From Bacteroides pyogenes (GTDB lineage Bacteria; Bacteroidota; Bacteroidia; Bacteroidales; Bacteroidaceae), in assembly GCF_014196225.1 (NCBI RefSeq), contig NZ_JACIDI010000015.1, positions 1-64,000 of the forward strand: a DNA stretch of 64,000 bases, given 5' to 3'. Within the stretch, counting starts at the first letter, position 1, and every line of letters begins with the position of its first letter. This document shows positions 55,305 through 64,000 of this stretch, in pieces. The translations under genes and the position numbers were made by a program. Below the pieces are notes generated by a model. The model was not told the origin of the DNA. It saw only the letters and a program-made list of their open reading frames with translations, and did not search any database.

Positions 55305-55335
55305 TTGCGATGGTTAATTATATAGCTTACATTTG
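55305..55335 (+). promoter_or_regulatory. promoter for the moxR-bat operon
   Basis: TTG (55305-55307) and TACATTTG (55328-55335) are 20 bp apart and match the Bacteroides consensus. The leader before the ATG at 55417 is about 75 nt. Confidence 0.55.
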
Positions 55336-55416
55336 GGAGCAAAATAAAAAGCTGTGATTAGAATGGCTTAACAATTAAAATAAACGAGAATTCAATAATA
55401 AAACATTTAAGGATTT

Positions 55417-56412
55417 ATGGCTGAATCAATTGATATCCGCGAGTTGAACGAGCGGATTGAAAGACAGAGCGCTTTCGTTACCAATCTGGCTGTAGGTATG
55501 AACCAAGTTATTGTAGGTCAGAAACATTTGATAGAATCACTACTTATCGGATTACTTTCGGACGGACATGTTCTTTTGGAAGGAGTACCCGGTCTGGCAA
55601 AAACATTGGCTATCAAAACTCTCGCCTCGCTTATCGATGCAAGGTATAGCCGCATTCAATTCACACCGGACTTATTGCCTGCCGATGTCATTGGTACCAT
55701 GGTATATAGCCAGAAAGACGAAGCCTTTAAAATACAAAAAGGTCCTGTCTTTGCTAATTTTGTTCTGGCAGATGAAATCAATCGTGCCCCGGCTAAAGTA
55801 CAAAGTGCATTATTGGAGGCCATGCAGGAAAGACAGGTTACGATTGGAAAAGAAACGTTCTCATTGCCTGAGCCGTTTTTAGTATTGGCTACTCAGAATC
55901 CTATTGAGCAGGAGGGAACTTATCCGTTGCCTGAAGCACAAGTCGACCGTTTTATGCTTAAAGTGGTAATCGATTATCCTCAATTGGAAGAAGAAAAACA
56001 GATTATCCGTCAAAATATAAACGGGGAAAGTTTCAATGTAAAACCCATATTAAAAGCGGACGAAATCATTGAAGCTCGCAAAATCGTTCGCCAGGTATAT
56101 CTGGATGAAAAGATAGAACGCTATATTGTAGACATTGTATTTGCAACTCGTTCTCCTGAAAAATATGATCTAAAGGAATTGAAAGAAATGATTGGATTTG
56201 GCGGTTCGCCGCGTGCTTCCATTAATTTGGCTTTGGCTGCCCGCACTTATGCTTTCATTAAGCGTCGGGGCTATGTAATCCCTGAAGATGTACGCGCTGT
56301 GGCTCACGACGTACTGCGACATCGTATCGGACTGACTTATGAAGCAGAAGCCAACAACATGACTTCGGACGAGATAATCAGCAAAATTCTTAATAAAGTA
56401 GAAGTGCCCTAA
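55417..56412 (+). CDS. MoxR family AAA+ ATPase
   Basis: A 331-residue chaperone-like AAA+ ATPase. Walker A GVPGLAKT is at 56-63, Walker B is in LADEINRAPAKVQSALLEAM, and sensor 1 is in ATQNPIEQEGTYPLPEAQVD. MoxR proteins work with von Willebrand factor A (VWA) proteins to mature or activate partners. It heads the bat operon and is followed by a DUF58 VWA protein after 32 bp, the classic pairing. Length is typical. Confidence 0.95.
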   Translation: MAESIDIRELNERIERQSAFVTNLAVGMNQVIVGQKHLIESLLIGLLSDGHVLLEGVPGLAKTLAIKTLASLIDARYSRIQFTPDLLPADVIGTMVYSQKDEAFKIQKGPVFANFVLADEINRAPAKVQSALLEAMQERQVTIGKETFSLPEPFLVLATQNPIEQEGTYPLPEAQVDRFMLKVVIDYPQLEEEKQIIRQNINGESFNVKPILKADEIIEARKIVRQVYLDEKIERYIVDIVFATRSPEKYDLKELKEMIGFGGSPRASINLALAARTYAFIKRRGYVIPEDVRAVAHDVLRHRIGLTYEAEANNMTSDEIISKILNKVEVP

Positions 56413-56444
56413 CCTGTAACTCTGATTTCAATTAGAACGTTAGA

Positions 56445-57314
56445 ATGGAAACAAGTGAAATATTAAAAAAAGTTCGCCAAATTGAAATAAAGACGCGAGG
56501 ACTCTCTAATAATATCTTTGCTGGGCAGTATCATTCCGCCTTCAAAGGTAGAGGGATGTCTTTCTCTGAAGTGCGTGAATATCAATTTGGCGATGACATA
56601 CGCGATATAGACTGGAACGTGACGGCACGCTTCAACAAACCCTATGTAAAAGTGTTTGAAGAAGAACGTGAGCTGACTGTCATGTTGATGGTTGATGTTT
56701 CCGGAAGTTTGGAGTTTGGTACGGTGAAACAGTTAAAGAAAGATATGGTGACGGAAATTGCGGCCACACTTGCTTTTTCCGCTATCCAGAATAATGATAA
56801 AATTGGCGTGATGTTTTTTTCAGATCGAATAGAAAAGTTTATCCCTCCTAAGAAAGGACGTAAACACATTCTTTATATCATTCGAGAACTGATTGATTTC
56901 CAACCTAAAAGCCGTCGTACAAATCTCCGGATGGCATTGGAATATCTGACCAACGCAATGAAGAGGCGATGTACTGCTTTTATCTTATCTGATTTTATAG
57001 ATCAGGAAAGCTTTAAAAACGCTTTAACCATCGCCAACAGAAAACATGATGTAGTGGCTTTGCAAGTATACGATAAAAGAGTAAGTGAACTTCCTTCCAT
57101 AGGGCTGATTCGGATAAAAGACGCGGAAACCGGACATGAACAATGGATCGACACATCTTCAAAAGCTGTGCGTCGGGCACATCGTGATTGGTGGATACAA
57201 CGGCAGGCAGAACTGGACGAAGCTTTTGCCAAAAGTAATGTAGACGCAGTGTCTGTGAGAACAGACCAAGACTATGTGAAAGCTTTGTTGAATTTATTTG
57301 CAAAACGAAATTAA
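56445..57314 (+). CDS. DUF58 family VWA-like protein
   Basis: A 289-residue protein. SFSEVREYQFGDDIRDIDWNVTA is the DUF58 signature, and a VWA-like domain follows with the metal-binding motif DVSGS (84-88). It has no obvious membrane segment, so it is probably cytoplasmic or peripheral. DUF58 proteins accompany MoxR ATPases. Its stop codon overlaps the next start by one base, which implies translational coupling. Confidence 0.92.
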   Translation: METSEILKKVRQIEIKTRGLSNNIFAGQYHSAFKGRGMSFSEVREYQFGDDIRDIDWNVTARFNKPYVKVFEEERELTVMLMVDVSGSLEFGTVKQLKKDMVTEIAATLAFSAIQNNDKIGVMFFSDRIEKFIPPKKGRKHILYIIRELIDFQPKSRRTNLRMALEYLTNAMKRRCTAFILSDFIDQESFKNALTIANRKHDVVALQVYDKRVSELPSIGLIRIKDAETGHEQWIDTSSKAVRRAHRDWWIQRQAELDEAFAKSNVDAVSVRTDQDYVKALLNLFAKRN

Positions 57315-58399
57315 TGGAATCGAGCATGAATAAAAATATTGTTCTGATAATACTGTTATGTTTGTTATCTGTTAGTAATGCTGGAGCACAATCTGTCACG
57401 ATAGAAGCAAAGATCGATTCTTTACAGATTCTAATTGGAGAACAAACAAAAATACGATTGCAAGCGGCTATGGATGCCAAACAACAAGCGTCATTTCCGG
57501 CATATATTGACACTCTCGTTAACGGAGTGGAGATTGTAGAAATTGCAAAGCTCGATACACAATACCTGAATGATCACCAGCGAATGTTGATGACTCAGGA
57601 ATATACCATTACTTCTTTTGATTCGGCGTTGTATTACTTGCCTCCTATGCCGGTGACAGTTGACGGCAAGGTATATAAGTCGAATGCATTGGCGCTGAAA
57701 GTATACTCTATGCCGGTAGACACGTTGCATCCGGATCATTTTTTCGGGCAAAAAACTGTAATGAAAGCTCCTTTCTCATGGGCAGATTGGTACGGCTTAA
57801 TAGGATGCTCATTTCTTACATTACCTTTGCTGGTCCTACTTATTTATCTTATAGTTCGCCTTCGTGATAATAAGCCTATTATAAGAAAAGTAAAGATAGA
57901 ACCGAAATTGCCCCCACACCAAACGGCAATGAAAGAAATAGAGCGGATTAAAAGCGAGAAAATTTGGCAAAAGGGGTATTCGAAGGAGTACTATACCGAA
58001 TTAACTGATGTTATTCGCACGTATATTAAAGATCGTTTCGGGTTTAATGCGTTGGAAATGACTTCCTCAGAAATCATAGATAACTTATTAAAGATAAGAG
58101 ATAAAGAGGCGATATCAGATTTACAGCTCCTTTTCCAAACTGCTGATTTGGTCAAATTCGCCAAACATGCTCCTCTGATGAATGAAAACGATGCCAATTT
58201 GATTAATGCTATTGATTTTATTGATGAGACAAAGCAACTAGAAGAAGAGAAGAAGCCGCAACCAACGGAAATTACAATCATAGAGAAACGTTCTTTACGC
58301 GTAAAGATTCTCTTGGTTCTGTGCATTACGTTTTTATCAATAGCCTTGATAAGCACTTGTATATACATCGGTATCCAGCTCTATGAACTTTTTGCATAG
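57314..58399 (+). CDS. bat-operon membrane protein of unknown role
   Basis: A 361-residue protein with a signal peptide (about 1-25, ending GAQ), a periplasmic beta-rich region (30-150), a transmembrane helix near 165-187, a cytoplasmic helical stretch (PPHQTAMKEIERIKSEKIWQ; YTELTDVIRTYIKDRFGFNALEMTSSEIID) and a second transmembrane helix near 335-355. The helical stretch resembles the C-terminal part of BatD (61245-63089), so it may be a BatD-like accessory. The start is ATG 57314, or ATG 57326, which gives a cleaner signal peptide. Confidence 0.8.
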   Translation: MESSMNKNIVLIILLCLLSVSNAGAQSVTIEAKIDSLQILIGEQTKIRLQAAMDAKQQASFPAYIDTLVNGVEIVEIAKLDTQYLNDHQRMLMTQEYTITSFDSALYYLPPMPVTVDGKVYKSNALALKVYSMPVDTLHPDHFFGQKTVMKAPFSWADWYGLIGCSFLTLPLLVLLIYLIVRLRDNKPIIRKVKIEPKLPPHQTAMKEIERIKSEKIWQKGYSKEYYTELTDVIRTYIKDRFGFNALEMTSSEIIDNLLKIRDKEAISDLQLLFQTADLVKFAKHAPLMNENDANLINAIDFIDETKQLEEEKKPQPTEITIIEKRSLRVKILLVLCITFLSIALISTCIYIGIQLYELFA

Positions 58400-58447
58400 C
58401 ATAAAAGCTGGGATGCTAAATATGAATCTTGTTAAATCAGAAGTAAA

Positions 58448-59431
58448 ATGGTTTTTGCCAATATCGAATATTTGTTCTTACTGCTATTGCTTATACCTTA
58501 CGTTGTATGGTATATATTAAAGTATAGAAGGAGTGAAGCTACACTGCAAATTTCGGACGCGCGAGTGTATGCCCATACTCCCAAAAGTTATAAGAACTAT
58601 TTACTACACACTCCGTTTATATTACGTGTACTCGCTTTTATATTCATAATTCTGGTGCTTGCACGCCCGCAAACAACCAATAAATGGCAGAACAGTGAAA
58701 TAGAAGGGATTGATATTATGCTGGCTATCGATGTATCTACCAGTATGTTGGCTGAGGATTTAAAACCAAACCGACTCGAAGCGGCCAAAGACGTAGCTGC
58801 CGAATTTGTGAACGGGCGGGCCAACGATAATATCGGAATTACATTGTTTGCAGGCGAATCGTTTACTCAATGCCCGCTTACGGTAGACCATTCTGTATTA
58901 TCGGATATAATTCACAACATAAAATGCGGATTGATAGAAGACGGTACTGCCATCGGCATGGGAATAGCCAATGCAGTTACCCGCCTAAAGGACAGCAAAG
59001 CCAAATCCAAAGTGATTATTTTGCTGACAGACGGAACCAACAATAAAGGGGATATATCTCCTTTGACTGCGGCTGAAATCGCCAAAAGTTTTGGAATACG
59101 GATATATACTATAGGCGTAGGTACCAATGGAGTAGCGCCTTACCCTTATCCGATGGGGAATACGGTGCAATATGTCAATATGCCGGTGGAAATCGACGAG
59201 AGAACATTGACTCAGATTGCCGGAACGACAGAAGGCAACTACTTCCGTGCTACAAGTAATACTAAATTAAAAGAAGTATATACGGAAATTGACAAACTGG
59301 AAAAAACAAAACTCAATGTAAAAGAGTATAATAAACGGGAAGAGGAGTATCGATGGTTTGCTTTGGCAGCTTTTATATGTGTACTGCTCGAAGTCTTGTT
59401 GCGCAATTCGATACTCAAGAAAATTCCTTAA
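58448..59431 (+). CDS. batA: aerotolerance protein BatA (VWA domain)
   Basis: A 327-residue membrane-anchored VWA protein. There are two N-terminal helices (about 5-25 and 55-72), a VWA domain with the metal-ion-dependent adhesion site DVSTS (95-99) plus VIILLTDGTNNKG, and a C-terminal helix (about 300-320). BatA was described in Bacteroides fragilis as part of a set needed for tolerance of oxygen. BatB, which follows after 46 bp, is its paralogue and likely partner. Confidence 0.92.
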   Translation: MVFANIEYLFLLLLLIPYVVWYILKYRRSEATLQISDARVYAHTPKSYKNYLLHTPFILRVLAFIFIILVLARPQTTNKWQNSEIEGIDIMLAIDVSTSMLAEDLKPNRLEAAKDVAAEFVNGRANDNIGITLFAGESFTQCPLTVDHSVLSDIIHNIKCGLIEDGTAIGMGIANAVTRLKDSKAKSKVIILLTDGTNNKGDISPLTAAEIAKSFGIRIYTIGVGTNGVAPYPYPMGNTVQYVNMPVEIDERTLTQIAGTTEGNYFRATSNTKLKEVYTEIDKLEKTKLNVKEYNKREEEYRWFALAAFICVLLEVLLRNSILKKIP

Positions 59432-59477
59432 AAAAACAGCTTATCAATCGTATTTATAAATTGTAAAACAATAAAAA

Positions 59478-60509
59478 ATGTTCCGATTCGAAGAACCTGC
59501 ATATTTGTACCTGTTGTTATTATTGCCTTTACTGGCAATTTTCTACTTTTATTCAAATTATAAAAGAAGAAAGAATATTCGGCGTTTTGGAGACCCCTAT
59601 TTGTTGGTCCAACTAATGCCTGATGTTTCCAAATATCGTCCTGACGTAAAATTTTGGATTATTATTACTGCAATCGGACTGTTCTCGGTACTATTGGCCC
59701 GCCCGCAATTCGGTTCTAAATTGGAGACTGTAAAGCGCAAAGGGGTAGAAGTAATCATAGCTTTGGATATTTCGAACTCTATGCTTGCGCAAGATGTTCA
59801 ACCAAGTAGGTTGGAAAAAGCCAAACGACTGGTATCCCGTCTCGTTGACGAAATGGATAATGATAAAGTAGGGATGATTGTTTTTGCGGGAAATGCATTT
59901 ACGCAACTCCCCATTACGAGCGATTATATTTCTGCTAAAATGTTTTTGGAATCCATATCTCCATCATTGATATCCAAACAAGGAACAGCGATTGGAGAAG
60001 CCATCAAACTTTCAACCCGTAGTTTTACGCCGCAAGAAGGGGTAGGACGTACTATTGTCGTGATAACCGATGGAGAAAATCATGAAGGAGGAGCGGTAGA
60101 AGCAGCTAAAGAGGCCGCGGAAAAGGGCATACAAGTAAGTGTGCTGGGAGTAGGAATGCCCGAAGGAGCACCCATACCTGTAGAAGGAACCAATGATTTC
60201 CGACGAGACAGAGAAGGTAATGTAATTGTTACCCGGCTAAATGAAGCTATGTGCCAGGGAATTGCAAAAGAAGGAAAAGGTATATATATACGGGTAGATA
60301 ATACGAACGCCGCTCAAAAAGCAATCAATCAGGAAATAAACAAGATGGCAAAATCCGATGTAGAGTCGAAAGTGTATACCGAATACAATGAGCAGTTCCA
60401 AGCTGTTGCCTGGATTATTCTGTTATTACTATTGGCCGATATCTTAATCTTGGATCGTAAAAATCCATTGTTTAAGAATATTCATTTATTTTCTCATAAT
60501 AAGAGGTAA
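59478..60509 (+). CDS. batB: aerotolerance protein BatB (VWA domain)
   Basis: A 343-residue paralogue of BatA with the same plan: helices at about 8-27 and 58-75, VWA adhesion site DISNS (97-101), the VVITDGENHEGG stretch, and a C-terminal helix (about 310-327). It is preceded by 46 bp after batA and ends 2 bp before batC, so the genes are translationally coupled. BatA and BatB probably form a hetero-oligomer at the inner membrane, activated by MoxR. Confidence 0.92.
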   Translation: MFRFEEPAYLYLLLLLPLLAIFYFYSNYKRRKNIRRFGDPYLLVQLMPDVSKYRPDVKFWIIITAIGLFSVLLARPQFGSKLETVKRKGVEVIIALDISNSMLAQDVQPSRLEKAKRLVSRLVDEMDNDKVGMIVFAGNAFTQLPITSDYISAKMFLESISPSLISKQGTAIGEAIKLSTRSFTPQEGVGRTIVVITDGENHEGGAVEAAKEAAEKGIQVSVLGVGMPEGAPIPVEGTNDFRRDREGNVIVTRLNEAMCQGIAKEGKGIYIRVDNTNAAQKAINQEINKMAKSDVESKVYTEYNEQFQAVAWIILLLLLADILILDRKNPLFKNIHLFSHNKR

Positions 60510-60511
60510 TC

Positions 60512-61213
60512 ATGTATATTTTCAAAATCAAATATTTATTGTTTGTGATTCTTCTGTGTTTTACTGCCGGTATCTCCGCCCAGAAAGCAGAACGTGACTA
60601 TATTCGCAAAGGTAACCGTTTTTTTAAAGACAGTACATTTGTCGATGCCGAAGTGAACTATCGGAAAGCATTGGAGGTAAATCCTCAATCTGCTATTTCG
60701 ATGTATAATTTGGGAAATGCACTTTCTCAACAACAAAAGTTTAAAGATGCTATGGAACAGTATACGGCTGCTGCCAAAATAGAAAAAGATAAACCCAAAC
60801 TGTCTCAAATCTATCATAACATGGGAGTACTTCTTCAAGCAGCAAGAGATTATGCACAAGCGGTAGAAGCGTATAAAATGTCTTTACGTAATAATCCTTC
60901 AGATCATGAAACACGGTATAACTTGGCTTTAGCGCAAAAGATGTTGAAAAATCAGCAACAGCAACAAAGTCAAAATCAAGACAAAGACCAGAGTAAAAAG
61001 CAAGATCAAAAAGAAGAGAAGCAAAATGATCAGAAAAAAGATGATAAAAAAGATCAGCAACCTCCTAAATCTGAAAAGAAAGAAAATGAAATGTCTAAAG
61101 AAAATGCCGAACAGCTATTGAACTCCGTTATGCAAGATGAAAAAAATGTCCAAGACAAAGTAAAAAAACAACAAAGGGTAATCCAAAGCGGACGTTTGGA
61201 AAAAGATTGGTAA
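60512..61213 (+). CDS. batC: aerotolerance protein BatC (TPR protein)
   Basis: A 233-residue exported TPR protein. A signal peptide (1-23, ending GISAQ) is followed by TPR repeats between about 28 and 145 (DAEVNYRKALEVNPQSAISM; DYAQAVEAYKMSLRNNPSDH). The tail is a low-complexity Gln/Lys/Asp/Glu stretch (about 150-205), then a short helix. It probably scaffolds other Bat proteins in the periplasm. It is separated from batB by 2 bp. Confidence 0.9.
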   Translation: MYIFKIKYLLFVILLCFTAGISAQKAERDYIRKGNRFFKDSTFVDAEVNYRKALEVNPQSAISMYNLGNALSQQQKFKDAMEQYTAAAKIEKDKPKLSQIYHNMGVLLQAARDYAQAVEAYKMSLRNNPSDHETRYNLALAQKMLKNQQQQQSQNQDKDQSKKQDQKEEKQNDQKKDDKKDQQPPKSEKKENEMSKENAEQLLNSVMQDEKNVQDKVKKQQRVIQSGRLEKDW

Positions 61214-61244
61214 AATAAAAATAGATGATATAAATTTCTAAGCA

Positions 61245-63089
61245 ATGAAAGAACTTCTTATTATATGGATGACATTAACGGCATTTTGCACGCAGGCTGT
61301 TGCTGATAATATCTCATTCAAGGCTTCTGCACCCGATGTGGTAGCTGTAGGTGACCAATTTCGCTTATCTTATACAGTAACCACGCAGAAAATAAAAGAT
61401 TTTCGTGCACCTTCCATTAAAGGTTTTGATGTGTTGATGGGACCTAGCCGCTCGCAGCAAAGCAGTACACAAATAGTAAACGGAAATATAACTTCCACCA
61501 GCAGTATTACTTATACTTTTATTTTAATGGGCACTGAAGCGGGTGAATATTCCATTCCCGGAGCTTCTGTCATGGCAGACGGTAACCAACTTGTTTCAAA
61601 CTCTGTAAAAATAAAGGTTCTACCCCAAGAACAAGGTGGAAGTAGGGGACAAACTTCCGGAACTGCCCGCTCTTCCTCCGGAACAACCGTTTCTAACCAA
61701 GATTTATTTATTACAGCTACAGCCAGCAAAACGAATGTATACGAACAAGAAGCTTTTGTACTGACATATAAAATATATACCAGAGAACCGAACTTACAAT
61801 TGAATAGTGCAAAACTTCCGGATTTTAAAGGCTTCCATTCACAAGAAATTGAAATGCCTGCTAATGCCAGATGGAGCCAGGAACACTATAATGGTCGCAA
61901 CTACTCCACGGCGGTATATCGCCAATTTGTTCTTTTCCCACAACAGTCGGGCAAACTATTTATCGAACCGGCACAGTTTCAAATGACTATAGGAAAGGCC
62001 ATACAATCTGATGATCCTTTTGAAGCTTTTTTCAATGGAGGAAGTAATATACTTGAAATCAGAAAGAATATTGTAACTCCCAGAATTTCAATAGATGTTC
62101 ATTCGCTTCCTGCCAATAAACCTGCAAGTTTTACCGGTGGAGTGGGAGAGTTCTCTATTTCTTCTTCCATTAACAACGAAAAATTAAAAACGAACGATGC
62201 GCTCACCGTCAAAATAGTTATTTCCGGTACTGGAAATCTAAAATTAATTTCCAGCCCGGAGGTGAAATTTCCTAATGACTTTGAAATCTACGACCCTAAA
62301 ACAGATCATCAGGTTCGGCTCACTCGAGATGGACTTACAGGAAATAAAATTATTGAGTGTTTAGCTATTCCAAGACATGCAGGTACTTACAAAATTCCTG
62401 CAATTTCTTTCAGCTATTTTGATATTCGATCAAGATCTTATAAAACTTTACATACGGAAGAATATACGGTTGAAGTTGAAAAAGGAGCAGGGAATGCCAA
62501 TCAAGTGATTGCTAACTTCACTAATAAGGAAGATCTGAAAGTATTAGGAGAGGATATTCGTTATATTATGCAGAATGAAGTGAGTCTTAAGCCTAAAGGA
62601 CACTTTTTCTATGGATCAATGAGATATTGGCTGTTTTACATTATTCCTTCCTTAGGTTTTGTTATATTATTCTTTGCTTATCGTAAACAGGTAATCGAAA
62701 ATGCAAATGTTGCAAAGATGAAAACAAAGAAAGCGAATAAGATAGCAACGAAGCGTATGAAAATAGCTGAAAAGCTACTATCCGATAATAAAAGCGAAGC
62801 ATTTTATGACGAAGTTCTGAAAGCTTTATGGGGATATATCAGTGATAAATTAAGTATTCCGGTTTCTCTTTTGTCAAAAGACAATATTGAGGAAAAGCTT
62901 AGAAATCACGGAGTAGATGAAAAACTAATCATTGAATTTCTAGATACATTAGACAGTTGTGAGTTTGCCCGTTTTGCACCGGGAGATGGAAATCGGGAAG
63001 CAATGGATAAAGCATATTCATCGTCAATAGATATAATCAGCAAAATGGAAAGCTCTATAAAAAATAATTCTGAATATTTTAAATTATGA
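61245..63089 (+). CDS. batD: aerotolerance protein BatD
   Basis: A 614-residue protein. A signal peptide (1-20, ending AVADN) is followed by several beta-sandwich repeats (about 22-430; ASAPDVVAVGDQFRLSYTVT opens the first), typical of the oxygen-tolerance BatD family. A transmembrane helix near 463-482 and a cytoplasmic helical domain (KKANKIATKRMKIAEKLLSD and onward) complete the protein. It overlaps batE by 4 bp (ATGA), so the two are coupled. Confidence 0.92.
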   Translation: MKELLIIWMTLTAFCTQAVADNISFKASAPDVVAVGDQFRLSYTVTTQKIKDFRAPSIKGFDVLMGPSRSQQSSTQIVNGNITSTSSITYTFILMGTEAGEYSIPGASVMADGNQLVSNSVKIKVLPQEQGGSRGQTSGTARSSSGTTVSNQDLFITATASKTNVYEQEAFVLTYKIYTREPNLQLNSAKLPDFKGFHSQEIEMPANARWSQEHYNGRNYSTAVYRQFVLFPQQSGKLFIEPAQFQMTIGKAIQSDDPFEAFFNGGSNILEIRKNIVTPRISIDVHSLPANKPASFTGGVGEFSISSSINNEKLKTNDALTVKIVISGTGNLKLISSPEVKFPNDFEIYDPKTDHQVRLTRDGLTGNKIIECLAIPRHAGTYKIPAISFSYFDIRSRSYKTLHTEEYTVEVEKGAGNANQVIANFTNKEDLKVLGEDIRYIMQNEVSLKPKGHFFYGSMRYWLFYIIPSLGFVILFFAYRKQVIENANVAKMKTKKANKIATKRMKIAEKLLSDNKSEAFYDEVLKALWGYISDKLSIPVSLLSKDNIEEKLRNHGVDEKLIIEFLDTLDSCEFARFAPGDGNREAMDKAYSSSIDIISKMESSIKNNSEYFKL

Positions 63090-63889
63090 GAAAAATATTA
63101 TTATATATATTGTTATCAACATTTTCGGAGTTAGCATTCGGACAAATAGACTCTGTATATAAAGACGGTCATATAATAGCAGCTGATAAAAAATTAAATG
63201 TCGTAACCAAAGCTGAAGGGGATTCGGCCTATATGAGAAATGAATATGGTAAAGCCATTCAAATCTACGAAACATTATTAAAACGAGGAGAAGCTGCGGA
63301 GATCTATTATAATTTAGGAAACTCTTATTATAAATCAGAAGAAATAGCCAGAGCTATATTAAATTATGAGCGTGCTTTGCTTTTACAACCGGGTAGTGCT
63401 GATATACAAGCTAATTTAGAGATTGCCCGCGCCAAAACGATTGATAAGGTCGAACTTGTTCCGGAAATATTTTTTGTAACGTGGACTAAAGCCTTGATTA
63501 ATAGTATGAGTATGGACGCATGGGCTATATTGGGGATTGTATCTTTTGTTTTATTTGTCACAGCTTTGGTTTTATTTATATTTTCCAAACAGATAGTATG
63601 GAAAAAAATAGGATTCATATCGGGAGTCGTGTGTCTGATTATTGTAATTTCTTCTAATCTATTTGCTTGGCAACTTAAAAAGCGCTTAGTCAATCGAACG
63701 GATGCAATCATTATAACTCCAAGTGTTACTGTGCGCAGTACACCAAGCGAAAATGGAACAAGTTTATTTATTTTGCATGAAGGGAGAAAAGTAAATATAA
63801 AAGATAACTCAATGAAAGGGTGGAAAGAAATTCGTCTAGAAGATGGGAAAGTCGGCTGGGTATCGTCTACCGCTGTTGAAGAAATTTAA
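63086..63889 (+). CDS. batE: aerotolerance protein BatE (TPR and SH3-like domains)
   Basis: A 267-residue exported protein. A signal peptide (1-19, ending AFGQ) is followed by TPR repeats (about 45-115; IYYNLGNSYYKSEEIARAIL), two transmembrane helices (about 145-170 and 175-195), and a C-terminal bacterial SH3-like domain (about 205-265; VTVRSTPSENGTSLFILHEG). SH3b domains often bind peptidoglycan. It is the last gene of the operon seen here; a hairpin with a T-run follows. Confidence 0.9.
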   Translation: MRKILLYILLSTFSELAFGQIDSVYKDGHIIAADKKLNVVTKAEGDSAYMRNEYGKAIQIYETLLKRGEAAEIYYNLGNSYYKSEEIARAILNYERALLLQPGSADIQANLEIARAKTIDKVELVPEIFFVTWTKALINSMSMDAWAILGIVSFVLFVTALVLFIFSKQIVWKKIGFISGVVCLIIVISSNLFAWQLKKRLVNRTDAIIITPSVTVRSTPSENGTSLFILHEGRKVNIKDNSMKGWKEIRLEDGKVGWVSSTAVEEI

Positions 63890-63917
63890 AACGTTAATAC
63901 ATTTTATCAATTAAGGG

Positions 63918-63956
63918 AAAAAAGATAAGCAAATAATTTGTTTTATCTTTTTTTTT
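63918..63956 (+). terminator. terminator at the end of the bat operon
   Basis: AAAGATAAGCAAA and TTTGTTTTATCTTT form an imperfect stem around TAA, followed by a long T-run. It is placed about 30 bp after batE. The last bases of the window hold nothing else recognisable. Confidence 0.6.
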
Positions 63957-64000
63957 GCTTAAGTTTATAGCGTATAATCAAATACATTATAGTATTAACC

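Overview
The window looks like a chromosomal segment from Bacteroides or a close relative within Bacteroidales. The evidence is a complete Bacteroides-aerotolerance (bat) gene set at the right end, Bacteroidota-restricted families (DUF4293, DUF4295, DUF5686, a PorT-like barrel, the short Bacteroidota type of RNA polymerase omega), many intergenic boxes matching the Bacteroides -7 element TAnnTTTG, and very weak Shine-Dalgarno signals. Most of the window is conserved housekeeping and cell-envelope DNA. I saw no rRNA, tRNA, prophage, intact insertion sequence or CRISPR array.

Layout. 0.2-5 kb: an OmpA/glycine-zipper lipoprotein, a carboxyltransferase (PycB/OadA type) without a biotinyl lysine, an ECF sigma factor, a gene remnant, and a TRIC/UPF0126 membrane protein. 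5-11 kb: a UDP-GlcNAc 2-epimerase-like protein, then a DUF5686 outer-membrane protein, rarA and a D-2-hydroxyacid dehydrogenase. 11.2-12.8 kb is the least ordinary stretch: a tandem ~22-bp hairpin-forming repeat, then a DUF3795 cysteine-rich gene lying between two perfect 38-bp inverted repeats, then gene debris. 12.8-21.3 kb: a MATE pump, and an AraC regulator divergent from a TolC / HlyD / double-NBD ATPase / two-permease efflux operon. 21.4-24.8 kb (minus strand): Hsp20, an AlaX-type editing protein and uvrB. 24.9-28.5 kb: phenylacetate-CoA ligase with an ACT protein, bamD, an omega-like RNA polymerase subunit and DUF4293. 28.7-31.2 kb (minus): a PorT-like barrel and a LysM/receptor-ligand-binding protein. 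31.4-39.3 kb: uvrA, ybaK-like, a POT peptide transporter, a PadR-PspC pair with a clear operator, and a metallo-beta-lactamase-fold hydrolase. 39.4-48.2 kb: an S9 peptidase lipoprotein (minus), a second copy of the 22-bp repeat, proS and a 1500-residue TamB (minus). 48.3-55.2 kb: tsaD, cinA, rpmB-rpmG-DUF4295, then ftsY-rimO-HU and an unusual HU-transmembrane-LysM protein. 55.4-63.9 kb: moxR, DUF58, an unnamed membrane protein, then batA, B, C, D and E as one operon.

The best candidates for something new are the inverted-repeat-bounded DUF3795 cassette, the dispersed 22-bp repeat, and the membrane-spanning HU-LysM protein, which could physically connect DNA to the cell wall. Function calls rest on motifs recognised by eye; no database or structure search was possible.
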